Shown here piece after piece: positions 10,536 through 19,249 of a stretch of 23,172 nucleotides of DNA. The stretch is from Dicyema japonicum (lineage: Eukaryota; Dicyemida; Rhombozoa; Dicyemidae), in NCBI GenBank assembly GCA_011109175.1, contig RDEW01000161.1, forward strand, positions 7,108 to 30,279, given 5' to 3'. Numbering within the stretch: position 1 is the stretch's first letter; every line of letters begins with the position of its first letter. The position numbers and the translations under genes are program-made. A model generated the notes under the pieces. It did no database searches and was not told where the DNA came from. It saw only the letters and a list, made by a program, of their open reading frames with translations.

Positions 10536-12111
10536 TTAATGCCCAGTACTTGTTTCTAATGTTTGATTGAGCACTCATCAGGTATTTTAGCGATTTTTTG
10601 AATCCCCACTTATTAATATTATAATAACTTATCTCCTTATCATAATGGTTATAGCAAAACACAAGAAAAAAAATGTTATTAGTTAGCCTCTTCTATCCTC
10701 CAGATCCATTCGCCGTGGTAGCGAGATCCATACGCAGGATGTGGACAGAAGTTAGGTTTACTTTCTCTGTCATCTCTGCACATGGACTACATTCAAAACC
10801 TCCCAAATGCAAGATCATAACGTAGCATAATAAAATACGACTTTTCTTAAATGCAACAAAATCCTTTTCTTTAGGAAATTCATCACCAATGCTGATACTG
10901 TCTACCTTCGTGTATAAACGGTGTTGTGGTATATAAAAAACCTTTCAAAGTCAACGACGAGACGCTGAGGACTTTTATAGAAAAAGTCCAGAGTCTATTT
11001 TTCGATGACATTGGCTGGATCAGATGTAAGCGATCCATTCGTTATGGAGCAATTGGTATTCGCTTAATACTTGAACTACCCCTCTCAGTTTTCCTCCGCT
11101 ACAGATTTAGCTCTCCGATCCTACACTGTATGAATCACTGGTTTAACTGCTAGAATTCTTGATTCAAGAATTTTGTATGTGTCTAAGTCTTGGATTCTCG
11201 AAAACCCAGAAAAACAGCACGACTAGGACTATGACGACTAGGACTTGGGTCAAAACTATATAAGTGGATCAAAAAACACGTGCATGATAACCTATGAATT
11301 GACAAATGTGAATGGTGTCATGTCCTCTCCAATCAAAAAATCACGGAGAGGATCTGAGGCACAAGGCGACAAACTGATTTATAGTAGGCGGCCTATAGGC
11401 GACGGATTCCAAATGCAACTCCAGCAACCTTTTCGACTCGAGTGTGTTAATAAGAAAACCGGCGACAAAACCCTCTTTCCTACGAGATGAAGACACTTAC
11501 TTGCGAGATCCGAATCCTCAAAAGTCGAGATAGTTAAGCGAGAAAATATGAAACTTAATCAACCAAACCGCTTTCCTGTCTTTCGCATTTGAAACCTCAG
11601 GGCTGATCAAGACGAAGTCGCTCGCCTTCCTACGTCGGATCGATATTGCCATAAAGATAAGGGACGGCCGAGAAGTGAGATAGTTGATAGAGATACTCTA
11701 TCAAGTCTGACAATGGCTAATTCATGATTAACAACTTGATTTGATTTTTTCTTTACTCAAAAACTATATTTCATACTAGATTAACAAAAATAAGATTCGA
11801 TTTTGCCCATGTGGGCTCGGTGCCATTTTCTCTTCTTGCGGTATCTTTAATAATATCTCAGGAAACATAAGAGTTAGAAAATCATGAAATTAGCATTAAG
11901 GTCACAGTCAGAAGGTCACCATGTCAAACTAGTAAAAAAGTCATCGTTCAATATCAAGTCTCTGGGGTATCTATGGTCAAGATTATTATGCCAGTTATAC
12001 GAAGCTAACATAGATGTAGGTGTTTACCTTTAAAGATGCCGTGCAATTTGTGAAATCCTGGAAAAATCGCAACTCTTAAGGATTAATAAAAAGTGTTTAT
12101 TTTCAGAATAT
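10536..12111. other. Intergenic stretch, two unassigned short ORFs
   Basis: No recognisable gene is present. Open frames of 75 codons (10926-11153, plus; contains TLRTFIEKVQSLFFDDIGW) and 81 codons (11245-11490, plus; contains SSPIKKSRRGSEAQGDK) have no motif I can assign, and frames of this length are expected by chance. Small structures are a perfect 9-base inverted repeat AATTCTTGA-T-TCAAGAATT near 11154-11172 and a 15-base tandem duplication of ACGACTAGGACT near 11219-11247. The region may contain decayed repeats that I cannot identify. Confidence 0.45.
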
Positions 12112-12245
12112 TTATTTTAATTTATTTAACAACCCAAGACCACGGTAAATTCAAACTAAGTATCAAGTGATCCCCATGCATTCAAACAATGACCTCAGCT
12201 TTGCCCGGTGTTCCTACCTCGTCTGCGCATGATCGTACTACTGAC
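12112..12245 (-). mobile_element. LINE-B 3' tail fragment, minus orientation
   Basis: On the minus strand this reads a run containing MRRRGRNTGQS, then GGGATCACTTGA, a diverged block, TGGTCTTGGGTTG and TTAAATAAA. The same order of blocks (GGGATCAC, AACTGTT- or AATTAGTT-like, GT[TC]...GGTTAT/GGTTAA, AAATAAATAAA) ends the LINE-B copy at 15450 and the fragment at 16925-17095. This indicates a 5'-truncated LINE-B insertion retaining only its 3' end and tail. Confidence 0.6.
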
Positions 12246-12744
12246 TGAATATATGGAGTCGCAATCCCGCAGACTAAATACGGTAATTACTAAACTCAAA
12301 TAAAATAAATATTTGATGATTTTATAAATTTTATTTAATATTTGACGTCGGATGCCATCGCGTCTGCCTGTGTCATAACGTCCGGGAAAATTTGAACATC
12401 TCACAAAAAATGTTTAATCACTAAGTAAAAATCGATTTTTACAGCTGGTTGGTAGAGTGGTGAACTAACGATTGGTTTTTAAGGGTTTAGCCGCTTATAA
12501 CGGCTTGTTTGGATTCCTGTGACCCCCTGTTGGACTACCATGTTCATCGTCTGTTTGGACTTAATCAAGACATGTGAACTGTCTGGAGAAAAAGGACTTG
12601 TGAAATGTCCAGAACCTAGAGGCAGGACTATTAATAACTCTCTAATATAACTCCTAATTTCTCTTTAATAAAGTTGTTTCGGTTTGGACTGACGATTTTG
12701 AACAACATTCACTTTAATACCAGGAGGATTACTGGGCAGGGCCA
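12246..12744 (+). other. Unassigned stretch with a possible tRNA-derived SINE head near 12448-12530
   Basis: AGCTGGTTGGTAGAGTGG at 12451-12468 resembles the D-arm and A box of a tRNA. A short hairpin AGCCG-CTTATAA-CGGCT and then TTTGGATTCCTGTGACC follow (about 12490-12525), where a B box would lie. The spacing is longer than in a standard tRNA and the B box is poor, so a functional tRNA is unlikely. A tRNA-derived SINE head is possible. The remainder of the stretch shows nothing I recognise. Confidence 0.25.
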
Positions 12745-13165
12745 CAGAATAGAATTTTACACAAAGTCGCTCGACGGGCTTAGGATGCGGTTGCTTTCCC
12801 ACTGTATTCGAGCCAGTCGGTGTGTTTAGACGCGATGGAAAACGTGTGGATGAATTGATTTTTCAGTCTGTGGTTAGGAAGACACTAGTCTTAGATGTCT
12901 CGTGTTTTAACAACCTTTTTCAAAGTGTTGCAGATGCCTGTTCAGTCGCTTGGAGAGCTTAAGTGTCTGAAATATTGTTTTTCTGGTAATGTGACGTTCG
13001 TTCTTCTCATGTGGAAGTCTGTCGAGCACATTGACATTCGTCCTACGTTTTCCTTAAAAAATTCGGTAACCTCATGTCAGTCCGATAAGAAACCCCCCGT
13101 GATTGGGTGCTGGCTAGTTCGACCAGGTTTCCTTTACTGTCCAGAAAAAGGAGTAGCGTAAAAGT
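12745..13165 (+). pseudogene. RLE-type retroelement copy 1: nuclease-like C-terminal domain, degenerate
   Basis: Reading across frames, the sequence encodes HKVARRA-stop-DAVAFP, then after a shift TVFEPVGVFRRDGKRVDEL (12799-12855), RKTLVLDVS (about 12877-12899), ADACSVAWRA, a later VEVCRAH and LKKFGNL. The order of blocks matches the 15964-16922 copy: H..IN....AL..AGFPAV, E..G, KPDG, VWDCTVVDS, AE..K..KY, FVPVAIETSG. These correspond to the restriction-like endonuclease core (PD then D) described in R2-type elements. Here the expected Pro of the PD motif is Val, and several frameshifts and stops occur, so it is dead. The 88-codon frame at 12895-13161 is an artefact of one of these frames. Confidence 0.6.
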
Positions 13166-13759
13166 CACGGATGCGACCACCTAACTCTAATTTTTTCTTT
13201 TATTTTTATTATTTTAAATTAATATAAATTATTTGAAGTAAAATTAAAAAAGAAACTATGTCACGTGGCGCCAAAGTTAGTTTGGTGCCTATGTGGCTAC
13301 ATGAATTGAAGATTATTTGTTTGAATCTTCTGTTCCTCCCTTTCCTTTTTGGATCCAGGGAGCTTCAATTGTTAGCGTGCGTTATGTGCTTCACCATCTC
13401 TGGTGGCGCCAGATATAATCCTAAATTATATCCAAAGAGAACCATTAATCAACAACCAGCAGAGGATTTCTTCCTTCAAGTCCGAGCATGCGAAGGCTGT
13501 CGAATAAACACCTGATTTTTTCATTCTGCCTATGACGGTGTTTTTTGGTTCAATAATTTAAATTTGAGTATAATTGCGCGTAACAGTATCCATAATATTG
13601 ATCCCCAGAATCTCATTTTAGCGTTAAAATATAAATTTAAGATTTCTTCCATCTTGGGTTCCTACCTTTTGAACTTGGTGAGTTGCTAACGATCATTTGA
13701 TGTACAAAATCTAATTTTGAGATTAATATAAAAGTCAAAAATTTCGATCTCTTCTATAT
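13166..13759. other. AT-rich stretch with one unassigned ORF
   Basis: An AT-rich run (13185-13255) is followed by an 85-codon open frame (13258-13515, plus) beginning MSRGAKVSLVPMWLHELK. It has a hydrophobic middle (CLNLLFLPFLFG) and no motif I can assign. No promoter or terminal repeat is evident. It could be a decayed 5' part of LINE-B, but no endonuclease motif is visible to support this. Confidence 0.35.
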
Positions 13760-13928
13760 TATGGACCAGTCCTGATGATGCAGACGAAACCGGAAAGCCT
13801 TCTCCTGAACACTTATGCCACTTAACTCCAACACCCTTATGAAACATTACTCTGGAATTAGCTTCAAAACCTTCTCGAAACACCTGGACATTAGGGTGCG
13901 TGCCCATAAACCGAAGAAAGAACCTTAG

Positions 13929-14368
13929 CACGAACTATTTTCAGATGACCAAGTCTTGGATGTCATCACCAGATTAAAGAGCTCACGGACGTGCGGGCCT
14001 GACAAAGTATCTTCTATTCACCTAAAACACCTAAGCCACTACGCAATTGGCTACCTCACGCAAATATACAACCTGTCCATTAACTATAATATTATTCCCA
14101 AGATTTGGAAGAATTCTATCATCAGACCGATATTGAAGGCTGGGAAAGCAGAGACAGAACCTGCATCCTACAGGCCTATTTCCGTTACCAGCACACTGTC
14201 AAAAATTATGGAGAAACTTGTATTATCAGTCATTATTCCGTACCTTCCGCGTCCTATATTTCAACATGGTTTCCTCCGCGGTAGGTCCACCGCTACATAC
14301 TTGGCAACTTTATCGCAGTTCATTGCCGACGGTTTTAACACCCATCCCCGCCTCACAAACGCACAATC
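13929..14368 (+). pseudogene. LINE-B ORF2 part 1: RT fingers
   Basis: The frame is open from just after a TAG at 13926-13928. It encodes FSDDQVLDVITRLKSSRTCG, PDKVSSIHLKHL, IIPKIWKNSIIRPILKAGK, ASYRPISVTSTLSKIMEKLV, QHGFLRGRSTATYLATL and FIADGFN. These are the standard finger blocks of LINE reverse transcriptases, where SYRPIS and Q.GF.RGRST are diagnostic. The frame is lost near 14360, immediately before the first catalytic Asp block, which continues in another frame from 14369. The remaining codons of this frame to 14462 are spurious. Confidence 0.88.
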
Positions 14369-14923
14369 TTGGTTTCTATTGACATCAACAAAGCCTTTGA
14401 CACTGTTTCGAGGAAAATCTTGGTTGGAAAAATATTTTCTACTAATATTCGTCCGAATGTGAAATTATGGCTGGCCAACTTTTTGTCTGGAAGACGTGGA
14501 AGAGTAGTCAGTGGTGATCTCAGATCTAGATCACGATTACTACCGAACGGGGTACCCCAGGGGTCTCCACTTTCACCAATTCTATTCAACCTTTTCCTAC
14601 ACGACCTACCTAATGATGGAGACGAAGATTCCCTGTTATTATCCTACGCAGACGACGTAGTCATTGCAATACGGAACCGCTCGACGCAAGTCGCATCCCT
14701 TAAAACTCAGACAAAATTGAACATTCTCCACGATTGGATTGTGGCAATCGACTTAACGATTTCTGCAACCAAGTCTATCTGTTCCACATTCACGTCGGAC
14801 CGTCGTTCCAAGGATGAACCGAGTCTTTATTGGTCCCACTCGGATTCCAGTGACAAAGTCCCCCATTGTCCTTGGAGTCAAGTACGACAGTCTACTCAAT
14901 TCAACTCCCACGCAAAGACATGA
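14369..14923 (+). pseudogene. LINE-B ORF2 part 2: RT palm
   Basis: Continuing the same protein, this frame encodes LVSIDINKAFDTVSRK (first catalytic Asp, 14369-14416), WLANFLSGRRGRVVSG, LPNGVPQGSPLSPILFN (about 14540-14590), HDLP and LLSYADDVVIAI (YADD at 14645-14656), followed by a thumb region with LHDWIVAIDLTISATKS. All catalytic Asp residues are present. Near 14850 the frame shifts; the continuation reads LGVKYDSLLN in a neighbouring frame. The annotated first codon is not a start, as the protein is continuous with the upstream fingers. Confidence 0.9.
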
Positions 14924-15420
14924 TCACCAGGGGCCTCCAGAAAGTTAACGTTTACGCGCCCTTGTCGGAGGACCACGAGGAACATGGACTTTTGTTTCTA
15001 CCTCTACCAACAAACAATCGCGCCTGCCATTGAGTATGCCTCCGTTGCATGGAGATTCGGCTATCGGAGTCTTGGTCCAAAGAATCAACTCGATATACAC
15101 GAAAACAATCAGTATGCTTTGCCCACGTAATGGATCAACAGTCGACCCACTACTCATGGAAGCTAAGATCCGTAGTCGTGGCTCCGGATTTCTTCGCCGT
15201 CTGTGAGGAAGATGGAAATCCGCTTCGCCTAATCCTTCCATGGCAAGAGAAAACCGATTGGATAGTAATTTCCCCTCCCCGATTGGATTCCTCTGCAAGA
15301 CCGAGAGAAGGCTCTTCCGGAAAGTAGTGGGGACAATGGAAGATCACAGACGTCGAATGGCACAATGATTGCGAGGACTGGGATCACCTAACTGTTGACT
15401 CTTTTGTCTTTCTTTCTCGG
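14924..15420 (+). pseudogene. LINE-B ORF2 part 3: C-terminal region, multiply frameshifted
   Basis: Fragments of the C-terminal region appear in alternating frames: VLRALVGGPRGTWTF (about 14950), TIAPAIEYASVAWRFG (about 15015-15062), VQRINSIYTKTISMLCPRNG (about 15070-15135), DPLLMEAKIRSRG and finally DHRRRMAQ (about 15340). The order is as expected after a LINE RT (an AIEYASVAW-like block then a basic region). Several indels make it non-functional. Minus-strand ORFs overlapping here (14945-15298, 15150-15365) are shadows. Confidence 0.75.
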
Positions 15421-15450
15421 TGTTCCCGGGTTATTAAAATAAATAAATGG

Positions 15451-15508
15451 ACCAGTCCCTTGTGGTCTCTAATCCACCCTTCAAGTCATAAAAGTCATTT
15501 TAATATAC
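15451..15508. other. Short junction between LINE-B and Tigger remnant
   Basis: This is the flank between the LINE-B tail and a pogo/Tigger-like terminal repeat. No feature is seen in it. Confidence 0.3.
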
Positions 15509-15835
15509 AGTAAACCTTCAGTTATCCGAACAAAAAAATTGGATGTTTCGGATTGTAAAAAAATAAATATTAATATTTTTATAAGAAAATTAACGAGTTA
15601 ACTAATTAAGCGGATTGTAATCCAGATTCTCTAAGAAGAGTGTGCCATAAACTCCCCATCTCCACATCAGATTTAGTCGAAAAATCTCAGTTATAGTCTA
15701 GTAGGCTGTCTTCACGGCATGCCAGTTTCACAAGTTGGGAGGTAGCAGAGGCGTACTCTTCATTGTATACCTTCATCCCATGCTTATGTTCAATGAGCAT
15801 ACTTTCGACCGTTCTCTTCAGTTGTCATAGATTAG
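15509..15835 (-). mobile_element. pogo/Tigger-like element 3' end, copy 2
   Basis: The low-coordinate end begins, after TA, with CAGTAAACCTTCAGTTATCC (15509-15528) and contains TATCCGAAC...GTTTCGGATTG, an internal inverted repeat typical of Tigger termini. On the minus strand, about 15660-15810 encode TVESMLIEHKHGMKVYNEEY then ASATSQLVKLACREDSLLDY before a stop. The same peptide pattern occurs in the remnant at 10265-10535. This fits the last codons of a transposase, a 3' UTR and a terminal inverted repeat. The C-terminal peptide is not a diagnostic motif, so the superfamily call depends on the terminus. Confidence 0.55.
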
Positions 15836-15852
15836 TACAATATTTTTCCAAT

Positions 15853-15935
15853 ACAGTAAACCCTCATTAATCTGAACAAAAAAATGGATGCCTTTCAGAT
15901 TGTGAAAGGAATAAATGTACTAATTTCATTGTAAT
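15853..15935 (-). repeat. Second pogo/Tigger-like terminal repeat, solo
   Basis: CAGTAAACCCTCATTAATCT, again after TA, is followed by GAACAAAAAAATGGATG and TTCAGATTGTGAAAGGAATAAA. It repeats the terminus at 15509-15567 in the same orientation about 345 bases downstream. It is a solo end of the same or a sister family, diverged and without coding sequence. It lies directly upstream of the RLE-type fragment. Confidence 0.55.
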
Positions 15936-15963
15936 TAATATTTATGTCATCATACATAATAAT

Positions 15964-16922
15964 AATCATCCACTTTGACGTGCCGAGTTGGAATCAATGC
16001 AAGCTTCCTAAACGCCTCGGAGGTACAGGTCTCAGGTCGGTGCTGGAGATTGCCTTTCCATATGTGTCATCGCTCTCTAGTGGAAGCATTTTAGTACAAG
16101 AGATCCTACGTTTTCCAACCGGACTTTCTTGGGAAAAAGTCTTCGATAAAAATAGTCGCGAATGGTGTGAAACTGGTTTGGATACGCCGAACGATCCTTC
16201 GACGAGGAATGAGATCTACTCCAAGAATATCTTCGACGTGCTAAAGTCTGAGGCCAACCAGCATTGTCTAGCATGCCTCGTGTCCGCCGCCAACCATGGG
16301 AGAGTGGCTGATGCACTCACGTGTTCCTCCCTGGGGACCATTTTCGACACTGACTGTGTTCGGATTGGGATCACACAACACCTGGGAGTTTATGTTTGCG
16401 TCGAACACCAATGGCTTTGTGGAGGGATCGTCGATGCAAAAGGGCTGCATCCACTTTCCTGCAAAAAGAGTGCAGGCATAGTACCCCGCCATGGTGCAAT
16501 AAACAACATTGTCATAACTGCTCTTAATACTGCAGGCTTCCCGGCAGTATAGGAATCCGTGGGATTGGACCGCGGAGACAAAAAAACCAGATGGGTTAAC
16601 TATCTTTCCGTTCAATGAAGGAAAATCGCTCGTATGGGACTGCACTGTTGTGGATTCTTTCTCGAACTCGATGATACTCAGCTCGGCGCACTCTGCTCGA
16701 TCGGCACCCGATCTGGCCGAGAAAATCAAGATTAATAAATATGGCGAAATTGGAGACCTTTTTTGTTTTGTACCGGTGGCAATCGAGACGTCTGGTGCCG
16801 CGGGAAGTATCACAGCCTCTTTCCTGATGGAAATCAAGGCGAAATTGTCCCACTGTAAGATAGACGTGCGGGAAGCGGTCTGACTGAGGCAACGAATTGG
16901 GATTGCAGTTGTCCGCAGAAAT
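15964..16922 (+). pseudogene. RLE-type retroelement copy 2: C-terminal half with Cys-His cluster and nuclease-like domain
   Basis: The frame to 16552 encodes FDVPSWNQCKLPKRLGGTGL (about 15974), a block following the RT thumb in this family. Later come a Cys-His cluster C-X6-C-X9-H-X3-C (CVEHQWLC ... GLHPLSC, about 16397-16463) and PRHGAIN (about 16487-16507). A TAG at 16550-16552 replaces a codon between FPAV and ES. The frame then shifts inside a run of seven A (16580-16586) to KPDGLTIF (16584-16607), VWDCTVVDS (WD at 16635-16640), KYGEIGDLFCFVPVAIETSG and, after another stop (16881-16883), LRQRIGIAVVRRN. The RH, KPD and WD elements resemble the restriction-like endonuclease of R2-type retrotransposons (known for that group; inferred here). 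The copy starts after the RT and ends at an inserted LINE-B tail. Confidence 0.75.
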
Positions 16923-16924
16923 GT

Positions 16925-17095
16925 TTTTTAATTTATTTATTTAACCCCAAGACCACTAGGAAAGATGTGTAAAAACTAACTAATTAAGTGATCCCAGCTT
17001 CCACCAACATCCGAACTCTCTTCAATTGATCTTCAGATGATCAAACCGCACTCCGTAACGCTTACTCCGTAATGCCATCAGCCGCTCTTCCCCAT
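16925..17095 (-). mobile_element. LINE-B 3' tail inserted in the RLE-type element
   Basis: Read on the minus strand from 17095 this encodes EERLMALRSKRYGV, then a non-coding tail with GGGATCACTTAATTAG, TGGTCTTGGGGTTAAATAAA and an A-rich end at about 16925. The block order matches the LINE-B 3' end at 15395-15447. The A-rich end abuts the last readable codons (RRN) of the RLE copy, so it interrupts that element near its C terminus. It is only about 170 bases long, a heavily 5'-truncated insertion. Confidence 0.65.
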
Positions 17096-17149
17096 AGTTA
17101 ATAAATAATATTTTATTGTAAAAAATAAAAAAATTAATAATAATATCTA

Positions 17150-18110
17150 TTTTCAGCACATAATTTCCTCGTCGACATTATAATCTTCACAAAAAAAATT
17201 ACTTATTGTCCAGCATTTCTGTTTGAGATATTTTATCTTCATTACAAGTTTTAGCAGTTCTTTTTAGTACTTATTAAAAACAGGATCTTGCATGATATCT
17301 TCATTAGCAAATTAATCAAGACATTTGATTTCCCCTTCACCATAATGATGGCCTTCCGTAAATTCATAAAAAATTCTTTTCCAAATCAAGGATTTCCATA
17401 TAATCTAAAATAAACCTTTTTCTATGATAATGCTTAAAGTTCTTAATTATCCTGCGTTCATCGTTGAAGATGACCATTTGTGTTATTGGAAGAAAATAAA
17501 TTTCAATGTTTTCAAAAAATTTCGTTAAAAAGTGGCTTGGAGCATTATCATCAGTAAAAAGAAATCTTGGTCTTTTACAATGACAGTAACAAAAGGTTTA
17601 ATTTTTATTGTTTCTTAGCATTAGCACAAAGAGCTATAGTGACCCTCACTTTCGATTGCTTTATGCCTCTACTATCTGTCATTCTTTAAAATTTTATAAT
17701 TATAAGGCGACAATATATATAGTGACCTGTCTCGAATTCTATCATCCATCCCTTCTAGCCTTAATGACCGGAGTCGTCTGAAGCAGATACACGATTTTGT
17801 TTCTACGTGGACCATCCGAAGACTCGATGATAATAAAATACTACACCAGCCACTTACTCCAATAGTTGATTTGACAAATTTGAATGTGACCTTTTGGGTA
17901 GGAATTCTTGCATCCCGTTCACCTACTTGATTTGAACATTCAAGCCTCAACACATTTACCATAAATACAAATATCGCCCACGGAGCTTTTCGAAAATTTT
18001 GCGGATTGCTCATCTTGTAGATTGGTCCCTAACTTCCCTGCGTTAAGCAGTTTCTTGACATTGAACGAGTCCTTTTAAGGATACGTCCTTATTAGTGAAG
18101 AAGCGAGAAT
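17150..18110 (-). pseudogene. Decayed pogo/Tigger transposase (DDE) on the minus strand
   Basis: On the minus strand, in descending coordinates and across several frames, these blocks appear: HVETKSCICFRRLRSLRLEG and DDRIRDRSLYILSPYNYKIL (about 17840-17690), matching the DETGL..LLP region of Tigger proteins. Next come KQSKVRVTIALCANAKK (about 17660-17610), PFVTVIVKDQDFF, DDNAPSHFLTKFFENIEIYF (17552-17493) with the catalytic DNAPSH motif, LPITQM, and IIKNFKHYHRKRFILDYM (about 17452-17400). This order is that of the DDE domain of pogo/Tigger transposases, which cut and paste DNA at TA. The first catalytic Asp is not clearly preserved (DRSL where DETGL is expected), and stops and shifts are frequent. 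The 113-codon frame 17672-18013 covers its upstream part. I found no terminal repeats around it. Confidence 0.72.
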
Positions 18111-18945
18111 TGAAAGAGTCGGCGATTGATTTTAATCTTCCACTAGGAATCCTTCCTGACTTTGGAACAGTTAACAACTTCAGTCACCCACTCACATTTA
18201 ATGGGGACCAGTCTATTATGATCTCTGTCATTTTATTATAAAAATCTATTCCATCAATTATAGAAAAGCTTAATGTCTGAGTGGCTGTTCTGTAAGAATC
18301 CACGTGTCCAAATTATACCAAATATTCCACTGTGTTATTTTGAGGTTAATATTAGCGAATAACTAAGGGTTATATTTGTGATCCTTGGGGAATTCGAGAT
18401 TGCATTTCTTGGGTTTTTAAAATGATATTCTGGAGCTGAGGGGGTTGACTGTCCCATTGGACACATTTTAAGGGGATATGCCTGACTCTGATATTGGTAC
18501 CCGGAATCACTCGGTTATGTAGGCAGAAGTAAGGATTCTGTCCAACATTAACCTGAGGATTTTGTACTCCATGCACGTGGGGAGCAGGATTCTGTCACTA
18601 TTTCCATGAGGATGGTGGACTCCATGCATGTAGGTGTCATGTAGAAAAACCTGATTTAGGCAGTGATTTGTTGACTAATTAAATAGAAAGGATTGGGTCC
18701 CTTGTAGTCTGAAGGTAACAAAACCTAGCAAATGTCATCTTTGTTGCACTTGTTTGATTAATTTCTTAGCTTTTTCTCTGATTTTTTGTCGGGTTTTCCC
18801 TTTTTTATGGTGATTATAATCACCAGTACTGTTTGAGCACAAACTACTACTTTAATTAGAACCGCCAATTTTTCCCATTAGATCAATAACAGTACTATTC
18901 ATGAATTTAATTTATCAAAAACGCATAAATAATTAATTAACACAG
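18111..18945. other. Intergenic stretch with a two-copy tandem repeat and a palindrome
   Basis: No gene is recognisable. The 68-codon minus frame 18370-18576 covers part of the tandem repeat and has no known motif. A perfect 16-base palindrome GGTGATTATAATCACC lies at 18809-18824. AT-rich sequence precedes the RLE-type fragment on the minus strand. Confidence 0.45.
18533..18640. repeat. 54-base tandem duplication (two imperfect units)
   Basis: GGATTCTGTC starts units at 18533 and 18587, a period of 54 bases. Both units share GGATTCTGTC, a TGAGGAT block and ACTCCATGCA[CT]GT[GA]. The period is a multiple of three and the minus-strand frame reads MHGVQNPQVN-like in the first unit and MHGVHHPHGN-like in the second. 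A coding origin is possible but unproven with only two units. Confidence 0.6.
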
Positions 18946-19248
18946 CTATCTTTCCAAAGAGGACCCCACCGACATTATTGACGTTGCGTTGCCTCTCACG
19001 ATCGCAACAGAGATCAACTGGAGAAGCCACTGGGTCTCACGCGCGTCGTGGCTTTGTAGTGTAGCAAGGTGTCCAAGTTTCTTTACGAAGCGAAGTGATT
19101 TTCCACTTATTCCTCCAATTGTCTCGATCATAATCGGATAGAACGCGAAACGGTCGCGTAGCGCTTCGTATTTCTTCTCCTTTGCCCTCATCGTTTTTTC
19201 CGCGGCATACAGTGTGTCTACCGCGCACCCGACAATGTTGGACAGACA
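18946..19248 (-). pseudogene. RLE-type retroelement copy 3: extreme C-terminal part
   Basis: On the minus strand from about 19248 the frame reads CAVDTLYAAEKTMRAKEKKY, then FAFYPIMIETIGGISGKSLR, FVKKLGHLATL, LLQLISVAIVRGNATSIM and a stop at 18946-18948. The blocks follow those of the 15964-16922 copy: CTVVDS, the KY block, FVPVAIETSG and LRQRIGIAVV. It begins just after the nuclease WD position and is open to the stop, so its 3' boundary probably marks the natural C terminus of this family's protein. It is 5'-truncated and in the opposite orientation to the other three fragments. The alternative frame at 19037-19249 is a shadow. Confidence 0.75.
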
Positions 19249-19249
19249 A

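Larger units (their letters stand above)
13760..15450 (+). mobile_element. LINE-B: 5'-truncated non-LTR retrotransposon with 3' tail
   Basis: The element retains the pre-RT segment, the RT, a C-terminal region and a 3' end ending in a TAAA-rich tail (about 15430-15447, TTATTAAAATAAATAAATGG). The endonuclease part is missing, so it is 5'-truncated or the 5' half is too decayed to read. Its RT is clearly different in sequence from LINE-A: YRPISVTSTLSKIMEKLV and NGVPQGSPLSPILFN rather than LRPIILSNSLRKVLA and GTPQGDSLSPLLF. The sequence style fits the Jockey/I group of APE LINEs, but I cannot fix the clade. Two further 3' tails of this family lie at 12112-12245 and 16925-17095 on the minus strand. 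Confidence 0.85.

Noticed and set aside
12451-12525. Functional tRNA gene
   Set aside because: The D-arm resembles a tRNA, but the B box is poor, no acceptor stem pairs clearly and the spacing is too long.
13686-13931. 81-codon minus ORF upstream of LINE-B
   Set aside because: No motif, and the plus strand here is likely the degraded pre-RT part of LINE-B.
14353-16892. Minus-strand ORFs over LINE-B and RLE copy 2, including the 189-codon frame 16268-16837
   Set aside because: The plus strand carries clear RT and nuclease motifs; the antisense frames have none.
18809-18824. Perfect palindrome GGTGATTATAATCACC
   Set aside because: Isolated and short; no neighbouring element or repeat copy gives it a role.
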